Shown here one piece after another: positions 58,001 to 64,000 of a DNA stretch of 64,000 nt (its first letter is position 1; each line of letters opens with the position of its first letter). A program made the position numbers and the translations under genes. Source of the stretch: Leptasterias polaris (lineage: Eukaryota > Echinodermata > Asteroidea > Forcipulatida > Asteriidae); assembly GCA_037783415.1 (NCBI GenBank), contig JAZGTN010000005.1, positions 930,001 to 994,000 of the forward strand, given 5' to 3'. The notes under the pieces were generated by a model, which saw only the letters and a list, made by a program, of their open reading frames with translations, was not told where the DNA came from and made no database searches.

Positions 58001-61000
58001 TTAATTTTTTGCAATAACCGGAAGCTGAGGTCAAGTTTAATTCTTGGGTTTTCTTCGTTATATTGTTGAATTGGTTTTACTTTCATATGTTGTTATCACT
58101 AAGTATTACATTCCCAACAACATGTATAATTTTCTAGGTCATAACCTACGTTAAACTAAAATAATTGACGAAACAAAATCTCGCCCACGTAAAACTCCAT
58201 ATGGTTGGGACCACTATGGTCCCGGAAGTTCGATTACGCGCGAGACTTGCACAGTCTATTGCAGAAAAGTTTAAGACAAATACCTTGTGGTAAGTTGTGA
58301 TCGAGCAATCTACTTCATCGGAGTCAAGTTCCGATGGTTGAATCAATGGAGTGTTGGTTCGAATCCCAGTCAGGACACTTTTGCCCTTTGAGCAAGGCAC
58401 TTAACCATAATTGCTACTCTCAACCCAGGTGTATAAATGGGGAAAACAGAGGGCTGAGACAGTATTGTGTTCGATTAACCCCTTAGCGTTAATTTAAGCA
58501 GCTTGTGGTTGTACATGTATGCTCCACAGGGAGTCGAAAAAGTTAGAGTGATTTTCTGCCAGATGAACAGAGATAATAATGTTATAAAGCACCTTGATTT
58601 AGCTACTAGGATAATGTGCTCTCTATAAGAGCCAACTTTTATAAGTATTATTAACGCTTTTAGTGAAAGTTATTCAGGTAACATTGTGGGACTCAAATGT
58701 TAAATCCAATCATCATAGTTGCTTTAAGTACAAGCCTTTTGCTGATGTCACTAAAATCTAGTAAGAGTCACGTAAACCATGCCTCGAGCCAAACTTGAGT
58801 CCACTGATGCTACTGGTATTGGCTTTATTACCCCCTTCAGAATATTCCAGTAGACTAAGAATTTCCTGTTGAAAATGAAAATGGCCTTGCCCCCTTCCAA
58901 GATAAAATTCTAGGCCCGACTTATTTCTTGATCATCAAAGGAAAGAGCCTGATTTGTTTACTAATTTTCCTTTTTACCGACTACTTTCTCTTATAAATAC
59001 AGAAATTATTTATTATCTGTTTATTGAAAGACATTGAAAAAAATCTTTCAACATCTTTTTTATTTATGATTTAAGATGAATTTTAAAAGGTTCTGTAAGT
59101 ATTAAAAAAACTATTTTAATGCTTTATATTTGAATTACAACACTTACCACTCAGATATCACTGGATGGAGAATAGAATGATCTACTTTAAACCTAAAAAA
59201 ACAAAACAAAGAATAACAAGAAGGTCTTAGAATAGTACAAAATATGCATAATTAAAAAAGAAAAGAAATTTATTGATCATTATAAACAACACAAACAGAT
59301 CTTTGTAATTTGATCGGTGGAACTTGTGCCACAAGTCATCCATTATCTTGCCATGTATTTACTACCGCGACATTGCACATCTTAAAATAGGAGTCAAATA
59401 TAGATAATTATTGTTCATTTTGCAGTGCGTTTCCAAATAATCACCCCCAGCCTGTTTATCCAAGTGAGGCAAGGTCAAATCAAAGCCAGGACAAGGTTGG
59501 TATCTACATGGAGTAGACTTTTCAGAGTGTGGGCTGGACGCATTTCCGCATCCATTTTGTGTTTATTGTGAACGAATTTCAATTGAAAAGGATCTTTTCT
59601 AGGAGTTATATAAAACAAATATTGAATGCATTTTGTTTGTGCAGTAACACAGAAAATAATCACCCAGTAAGATCAGGCTTTTCCATTTTAATTTGGCTTA
59701 ACTCGAAAATGGAATAGTCCGGATTGACCTCGTGATATACTCATATGCATCCAATATTTGTATAATACATCTAGGTCCTGGAGAACAATCGTTATGTCAG
59801 GAACAATGGAGGGTGACGCATTGTTTACATACATGACAACTTTGTCCCTCCAGATTTATATCATTTCCTGCACCGTTCATAAAAGGATTTCCTACTCATA
59901 TTGTAATATTGCAGTTACATCCACATGAGAATGACACGAGAATGAAAAAAACACTAAAACAGCAACTTAAAGGGACACGTTGCCTTCGGATTGGGCGCTT
60001 TGGGCTATAACAAGCGTTTGGTGTGAAATGAACACGGTCGGAAAGATGTTTTTAAAAGTAGAATATAATGATCCACACAAACATTCCTCAAAACTGTGTG
60101 GTTTTCCTTTTATTCGTGAACTAACACGGTCCGCCATTTATGGGAGTCAAGATTTTGACTCCCATAAATGGCCGACGTGTTCCTACTAGTCTTATTTCCA
60201 GTCGTAAAACGATGATCAGAGTGCTGCTGTGATGTGCCGTGTCTAAGTCCTCATCCCTCCTGTCCACAATAAACATTTGGTATAAACAACACCGGTTGTT
60301 TCTCTCGGTTAGTCCCATGACAGTTTTCTTACCCTGATTGACGAGGTTTTTTCTTTTTGGACACGTCTTAAATCTGTTTTCTGTGGCGATCCATTTTGAC
60401 ATATGAACGGTGTAGGTGTTTACATACACGTTCATACAAACCAAGCTACCTGAAGCTACGCCGCGTATTCGCGGAATAACCAGCCACATATTCCGAAAAT
60501 AGAATGCATGCAACACAGGGAGGTGAACAGATGAGCCATATCATACTCACCTCCCTGTACTGCATGTGTTCTATTTTTCAGAATATGCGGCTGGTTATTC
60601 AGCGATTACGGCTGGCAATTTCGGGCCCAATACTGTGCTAGCTTCAGAGGTAGAGAATGGTATGTTACCCAGTGTTCATCTGATAGGTTTACCAGGCCAC
60701 TGGCTACGGCAACAGCCTATAACTACTGTTCATCGCGCATTTTGCCATTACATGGACGATGGTATTTACGGCTGGAAATACATATACGTTTCGCGGGAAA
60801 GATGTCGAGGGGTCAGAGGCCAATGTTGTTTTTAATCACCATTCACTAATTATTACACATTAAAGGTGTTTTATTGCAAGAACAACTCTTAATAAGGATA
60901 AGGAACACCTCTAAACAGTAAAATTTCATGAGATTTGAAGGCAACGTGTCCCTTTAAAGGTATTATACAGGATGTGTAGAGCTGACAAAACAGTTGCAGA

Positions 61001-63693
61001 CAGTGTTCATTTCGTATGATCAACTATATACGTGAACTAACAAACCTTAGAAAATTTGGAGGTTAATCTGTTGTGTGAGTCAGGAGAAATAGTGAAAAGC
61101 CATGCTTAATTTTCAGCATGTAAACAAACTGCCCTTAATTTTGGTTGTAACAACCAAAATCAGCTGTTGCGTTTTTTAAATTATTTTCAGACTAATAGAC
61201 CATGTTACATTTGTTTACAGAGTGGTGACCTTTGTACATTTTAAAGCGTTTCCTGCCGGGCAAGATACTACACAGGCTTTATGGGAAAATTCACATTTGG
61301 TGTCATAATTTTCACATAAATTCAAAATTTACAAAAGCAACAGCTGTACAGCTTTTAAGATGTCCCCCCTTTTTTCATATCAAAAGTTGAGAAAAATCAG
61401 TCAATGCAATCTCCATAAAACATAAGATTTGTTGTTTTCTTCCATTGATCTGTGTACAAATGTGCCTGCAGGAAGTCCAGGCTCTGTGGCTCTTTTGTAA
61501 ACATGTGATGTCACAGGTCACATCGTCTATAGGGCCTACAGTTTTCTCGAATGTGACCTCATTTCAGAGAGAAATATTTCACAGAAGAAATGGTTCTAGT
61601 ATGAACTTCATAATCAGTAAGCTTTCAGACTAAAATTAAACAATTATGTTTTTATCCTAACCAATCCTGTATAATATCTCTGAAGGGAAAGCATATTATT
61701 GAAGTTGGGAAGATTACATTATTTCTCAACTTCTAGTTTTCAAAAATATACACTATATACAACGACAGGCGTGACAGTCATTGCTGACCAACAGCGCTGA
61801 AGCTTGGAGGGTATGTTGAAATGAATGACAATTCCACCTTTTGGTAACCTCTAGAGTTATTGGATTGTAGAAAGATTCTTGGAACTGTATCCTCAGTGCT
61901 AGAGAAAACATCAAAGAGCATCATTTCCTTCTATATGAAAAAAACAACAGCTAGTTTGTTCACCAGGTAGACATAAAAAGGTCTGAATTAAGATAAAAGT
62001 CTGACATTTTTCATCCCTGCAACTGATACTTATAAAGAAGTCAGGCAAAAACAATGAACAAAATATTAGCAAATAGATGTTTGGTTTAAATTTTAAAAAA
62101 AATTTAATAGACTTGTGGACAAATTGTTAAATGCTTGTCACGGTGTCAGCGACACTCATGATACTGTCTGGGGAAAACTGCTCTTGCGCAAGGCTGCTGG
62201 CTCCCAACAAATGGCGCTGTAGTTGCAAGAGCAGTAGTCTTGCAGGAGCAAGCAGTTTCGTAAGAACATCACCAGTGTCGCGAGATTTGCGGAGAGAGTT
62301 GGTACGCTATCATTGCGAATAACATGACAAGTTTATATAAGAAAGTGTATAATACATGTAGCGATGCAAAGTTCATGGGTTCGAATCCAAACCAAGCGAT
62401 TTGCCTGTGGATTTTTTTCACAGAACTCGGGTAAGTACTGAGTACACAGTGATAACACACACTGAGGGTAAAAGCCAAATTATATAAAGTGTATCTCACT
62501 TATCAATGCTGTCAAATGTGGCCTCATGTGATGTCAATCCACTGTCAGTGTTTACACCTTTCTGTAGGGAAGTAAAGTTTTATTATTAGTAGGGTTTGGG
62601 ATGCAAAACCAATATACAGGAACACAACTTGTCTTTCTCATTCAAATCTTAGCCTTCAGAAACATTGTGTTAAACAGGCCTTGTAACATTTGCATTGCCC
62701 CAGGTCAAACTTCCTTCCTTCCTGAGAAATGCATCCTCACATGTGAGAGGCAGAGCTGCCAACACTTGCATCTTGCAATCAAGGAGACTTTGTACAACAA
62801 CCAAGGATATATTTAGAATTACATTCAACATAATGGGGAAAACATTTTCCATAATCAGGGGAGATTTTCAAATTTGTTCATCAGAACGTGGAAAGGTTGG
62901 TTTATTTTCAGGGAACTTTCTGCAGATTCAGAGAGAGTTGGCAGCTCTGGCGAGGATAAGATGCACTGCGTGTTACGCATAGGTCTAAGTAACAATAGCA
63001 AGAAGTGGCGTCAAGTGCGGAAATATACTGTGCGAGTAAAACACACAGAGTTCTGTGTTGTAGTCAATCTGTGGACAATCCTTTGTTCTATACACTTTAG
63101 GAAAATCCTATTCTTCAACACTGTAAGTCCAATGTATATTTGGTTTGCGGTAACACCATGTGTATATCTACTTGCAAGGTAGATTTGTTCTTTGAGAGCT
63201 TGTCTTGCTATTTATTCTACTGCCGCGGAGTAGATTATTCGGAATTCGGGAGACTTCTCAGTTCGGAAAAGAACTGTCCACATGTGTTTCAAGTCTGTAC
63301 ATTATGTGGACCTCTTTTGTTCTCAGGTCCACACTTCTTATGTACCTGAGCGTTAAAACACTCATTAGCCCCTTTCAGACTTAGAACATTTTGTTACACT
63401 TAATTTTCGCACTTAAATTTCCTAGAAACAATCGTTTCCCAGGAAAAAACTTTCCCTGCCTGACTTGGGCTATTAAGTGAGATAGCCCTGGGTTAGTATA
63501 ATTTTTCAAGTGTGAAAGAATATGGGATGGCAGTGGGGTTAAAAGCCCCCAGGGATTTCCTAGGTATTGGCTATGTAGTGTGAAAGGGCTAAAGATGAAA
63601 GAGAAACAAAGTTCAAGACAACTCTACGCTCAACGCATGACTCACCAATGTAAGAAGAGTGCTTGGCTGCATGGCTCTCAACACTTCTGCTAT
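48989..63693 (-). CDS. PEPD: Xaa-Pro dipeptidase (prolidase), C-terminal 11 exons
   Basis: Joined exons 63693-63646, 62561-62500, 59192-59148, 57602-57480, 56796-56728, 55697-55620, 53934-53786, 52736-52552, 51417-51310, 50249-50166 and 49099-48989 give one frame of 353 residues and a TAG stop. They are collinear with human prolidase from about residue 150 to the end. Cytosolic PEPD is a dimeric pita-bread metallopeptidase (M24B) that cleaves X-Pro and X-Hyp dipeptides and recycles proline, for example from collagen. Both metal-ligand Asp are present ([13 protein letters not shown]), as are the His motif PHGLGHF and the two Glu motifs VEPG and RIEDD. The enzyme therefore looks intact. The C-terminus stops soon after the conserved helix, slightly shorter than human. 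N-terminal exons lie beyond 64000. Confidence 0.93.
49100..50165. other. PEPD last intron, nothing recognised
   Basis: About 1.07 kb without a recognised repeat, except a string near 49990-50030 (TTTTCAGAACCACCACAACT) that resembles 53195-53215. Similar quiet PEPD introns are 58670-59147 and 59193-59966. Confidence 0.4.
50166..50249 (-). CDS. PEPD: PEPD exon: C-terminal helix
   Basis: 84 bp, phase 0-0, encoding [20 protein letters not shown] then ERFKNFGG. It matches the human LDEALADPARASF to RGFGG region. Acceptor TTGTAG, donor GTGAGT. Confidence 0.9.
50820..51262 (-). mobile_element. SINE-A copy plus duplicated SINE-A head
   Basis: One copy covers 50820-51095. A second head (51127-51257) repeats about 75 bp almost identically, including AGCAGAGTGTGGGTTCGAGT. 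Either tandem duplication or a second insertion. Confidence 0.65.
51310..51417 (-). CDS. PEPD: PEPD exon: first Glu ligand (VEPG)
   Basis: 108 bp, phase 0-0, encoding [20 protein letters not shown] and on to [11 protein letters not shown]. The VEPG Glu corresponds to human E412. Human reads GIYFIDH where this reads GCYFIAA. Acceptor TTTCAG, donor GTAAGT. Confidence 0.92.
51915..52165 (-). mobile_element. SINE-E copy with (AAAT)n tail
   Basis: Minus strand: CACTGTGGACCCAGGTTCAA and ATCCCACC, GGGTTTTCAGTCTCTACCTG, CCACATCTAAAACTTAACAT, ending in AAATAAATAAATAAATG. Confidence 0.65.
52552..52736 (-). CDS. PEPD: PEPD exon: His metal-ligand motif
   Basis: 185 bp encoding [20 protein letters not shown] through [20 protein letters not shown] to GGYPK. 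The HGLGH motif holds the ligand equivalent to human H370; HDVGGYP is also conserved. Acceptor ATCCAG, donor GTAAAC. Confidence 0.94.
53416..53759 (+). mobile_element. SINE-B complete insertion with 13-bp duplication
   Basis: Flanked by ATAAATGATGATA at 53403-53415 and 53760-53772. Order: TTGTCTTTGTTTCAACCCC remnant, body, then tRNA-like unit (TAGCTCAGTTGGGTAGAGC), ending TTTGTTCAACCCCAAATT. The tRNA-like part is therefore at the 3' end of this insertion. Confidence 0.75.
53786..53934 (-). CDS. PEPD: PEPD exon: both Asp metal ligands
   Basis: 149 bp encoding [20 protein letters not shown] and on to NTMKPG. The Asp of FDMGG and the Asp of ASDIT correspond to human D276 and D287. Acceptor AACAG, donor GTACAT. 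Confidence 0.93.
54013..54705 (+). mobile_element. SINE-A split by a second SINE
   Basis: The 5'-truncated SINE-A1 runs TTCGGATGGGACGTTAAGCC to GGCTGCATATT (54143). It resumes at 54525 with ATATTGCGCCACAGCACC and ends GCGCTATATAAGAACTGCG with an ATT tail. Confidence 0.8.
54144..54524 (+). mobile_element. SINE-A3 nested in SINE-A1
   Basis: The head GGCGTGTCGTGGCCGAGCGG is the same as SINE-A1. After ATAATTGCTTCG the body is unrelated (GGTAGTGCATTCTGCTCTAC, CGTCCGTGGCCTTGTGAG), with an A-rich tail. ATATT is duplicated at 54139-54143 and 54525-54529. Confidence 0.75.
55225..55495. mobile_element. T2-type MITE fragment
   Basis: ACACATAAAATAACTTGTGA, CTCAATTGGTCATCGGAGTC and ATAATTGTTTTACTTATTTC follow the interior of 47031-47396. 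Ends are lost. Confidence 0.45.
55620..55697 (-). CDS. PEPD: PEPD exon: HYGHAGAPN motif
   Basis: 78 bp encoding [20 protein letters not shown] and on to DGDI, nearly identical to human in this core motif. Acceptor TTCCAG, donor GTAATT. A split Cys codon links it to the metal-ligand exon. Confidence 0.9.
55860..56165. mobile_element. SINE-E inverted pair
   Basis: Minus-strand part at 55860-55995 and plus-strand part at 56030-56165 (CTCTGTGGACCCCTGGTTCG, CTTACCTGATTGTGTGGG). The two could pair in a transcript. Confidence 0.55.
56430..56660 (+). pseudogene. Non-LTR reverse transcriptase C-terminal fragment
   Basis: A 76-codon open frame starts [20 protein letters not shown], followed by TILWEL, later [20 protein letters not shown], and ends at TGA 56658-56660. 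The pattern RRLKLAG-RH...LW...D-L-K is the conserved end of endonuclease/reverse-transcriptase ORFs of LINEs. It lies antisense in a PEPD intron. Confidence 0.65.
56728..56796 (-). CDS. PEPD: PEPD exon: substrate-pocket segment
   Basis: 69 bp read in the frame giving [20 protein letters not shown]. This aligns to the human YTCICGSG region. The longer open frame over the same DNA ([12 protein letters not shown]...) is a shadow. Acceptor GACAG, donor GTAACA. Confidence 0.88.
57480..57602 (-). CDS. PEPD: PEPD exon: start of creatinase/M24 fold
   Basis: 123 bp starting [17 protein letters not shown] and ending MQEYQLE. It corresponds to the first helices of the catalytic domain. Acceptor TTTCAG, donor GTGATT. 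Confidence 0.9.
57690..58258. mobile_element. MITE family T3, left-truncated copy
   Basis: Nearly identical to 29690-30205, ending GCGCGAGACTTGCACAGTCT A. The left end is missing or replaced. Confidence 0.7.
58282..58665 (+). mobile_element. SINE-A2-related copy with tail
   Basis: GTTGTGATCGAGCAATCTAC head, GTTGGTTCGAATCCCAGTC B box, CTCAACCCAGGTGTATAAAT, and a tail TGTGCTCTCTATAAGAGCC then ATTATT. Confidence 0.65.
59148..59192 (-). CDS. PEPD: PEPD exon: linker to catalytic domain
   Basis: 45 bp encoding [14 protein letters not shown], plus split Lys and Cys codons. It aligns to human FEVNNTILHPEIVEC. Acceptor TTTTAG, donor GTAAGT. Confidence 0.86.
60133..60172. repeat. Perfect 18-bp hairpin with 4-nt loop
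   Basis: GCCATTTATGGGAGTCAA, loop GATT, then its exact inverse. Confidence 0.85.
60474..60600. repeat. ~53-bp inverted repeat, 20-nt loop
   Basis: Arms 60474-60526 (GAATAACCAGCCACATATTC...) and 60547-60600 (...GAATATGCGGCTGGTTATTC) pair with few mismatches. Confidence 0.8.
60954..61686. mobile_element. T2 MITE interrupted by T1 MITE
   Basis: Starts TTAAAGGTATTATACAGGAT. The host breaks after TTATTTTCAGAC, resumes near 61530 with GGCCTACAG and ends CCAATCCTGTATAATATC. Confidence 0.7.
61196..61529. mobile_element. MITE family T1, copy in T2
   Basis: 334 bp, same orientation and interior as 12052-12388, ending CACATCGTCTA. Confidence 0.75.
62345..62490 (+). mobile_element. PEPD: SINE-C fragment next to PEPD donor
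   Basis: GGGTTCGAATCCAAACC, GCGATTTGCCTGTGGA, AGTACTGAGTACACAGTG. It ends about 10 bp from the donor of the exon at 62500-62561, antisense to PEPD. 61690-62340 shows no recognised element. Confidence 0.6.
62500..62561 (-). CDS. PEPD: PEPD exon: GVNTDSG motif
   Basis: 62 bp ending in phase 2, encoding [20 protein letters not shown]; the next Lys codon is split. GVNTDSG is identical to human. Acceptor CTACAG, donor GTGAGA. A SINE-C copy begins about 10 bp past the donor. Confidence 0.88.
62752..62949. mobile_element. MITE with GAGCTGCCAAC-type ends, copy 2
   Basis: CAGAGCTGCCAACACTTGC and the inverse GTTGGCAGCTCTG bound 198 bp. Copy 1 is at 3902-4200. Confidence 0.6.
63127..63290. repeat. Dispersed repeat as at 10330
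   Basis: ACACCATGTGTATATCTAC, TTGTCTTGCTATTTATTC and GAATTCGGGAGACTTCTCAG recur. 63291-63645 and 63694-64000 show no further feature. Confidence 0.4.
63646..63693 (-). CDS. PEPD: PEPD exon (N-domain end), first in window
   Basis: 48 bp, phase 0-0, encoding [16 protein letters not shown]. This matches the human segment around IASVL...SVLLTL near residue 150. Acceptor CCACAG, donor GTGAGT. Confidence 0.85.
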
Positions 63694-64000
63694 CTGTGGG
63701 AAAGATAAACAAGATGTTACTGATAAATAGTGATTTACCACTGTGTACCACTTTACTCTTCAAACAGTACAGCCCTTATGAACTTCGTCCAACAATTACA
63801 TTGTGGTCCAAATGCAGGGTTGCTTTCAATTCGTATGCTTGGTAATCTATGCCACATCAGGTACCAAGGTTTACAAAAGATTGGCCCTTGGTATACAAAA
63901 GGTTGTGATGTAACTAACATAAACATTAAGGGAACCACCTTCTTCTGGTACAATTTGTTTTCTCGTAATTACATTTAAATACTTTAATGCCAAATGAAGT

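Larger units (their letters stand above)
59967..60957. mobile_element. TTAA-ended MITE-like element with foldbacks
   Basis: Starts TTAAAGGGACACGTTGCC and ends GGCAACGTGTCCCTTTAA, giving 991 bp. It contains an 18-bp perfect hairpin (60133-60172) and a ~53-bp inverted repeat (60474-60600). It abuts the T2 element that follows. Confidence 0.7.

Noticed and set aside
61850..61925. Possible extra PEPD exon
   Set aside because: Translations do not match prolidase, and the flanking exons 62500-62561 and 59148-59192 already join in frame and collinear with human.

Overview
The window is eukaryotic, animal genomic DNA: multi-exon genes with GT-AG introns, low overall GC, and a dense, diverse load of tRNA-derived SINEs, MITEs and LINE 3' ends. 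Several repeats, above all the TTAAAGG-ended elements such as the one at 30413-30775, look to me like repeats of echinoderm and specifically sea-star genomes. Echinoderm, most likely asteroid, is therefore an inference from repeat recollection and was not tested by a search.

Two protein-coding genes are supported, both on the minus strand and both running off the window. (1) Positions 579-45540 hold 23 exons of a large coiled-coil protein. The ATG is at 45540 and at least 946 residues are encoded before the gene leaves the window on the left. Every intron is phase 0, and about half of the internal exons have lengths that are multiples of 21 bp (63, 84, 147 or 168). The protein therefore looks assembled from 21- and 28-residue heptad cassettes. 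I do not recognise the family. (2) Positions 48989-63693 hold 11 exons of Xaa-Pro dipeptidase (prolidase, PEPD). They cover the last ~353 residues with all five metal ligands; the N-terminal exons lie to the right of the window. PEPD ends about 3.4 kb upstream of the coiled-coil gene's start codon, in the same direction. Nothing in the sequence ties the two functions together.

Most of the rest is intron or spacer made of mobile elements. Five SINE groups with tRNA-like Pol III boxes are present, called A to E here, often nested or in inverted pairs. MITEs fall into target-site classes: TA (12052, 34015, 46419, 61196, 40221, 17869), TTAA (37673 piggyBac-like, 59967) and 5-6 bp (1081, 2638, 9219, 47788). 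LINE 3' fragments lie at 3440, 26888, 48330 and 56430. A 43/35-bp minisatellite fills 12830-13915, and several foldbacks are strong (36395-36735, 60133-60172, 60474-60600).

The most unusual local observations are a 165-bp MITE inserted exactly at the splice donor of coiled-coil exon 20, with its target-site duplication recreating the donor; a duplicated donor at exon 15; SINEs ending within about 10 bp of splice donors in both genes; and a SINE group whose tRNA-like part lies at the 3' end of a copy with clear target-site duplications.
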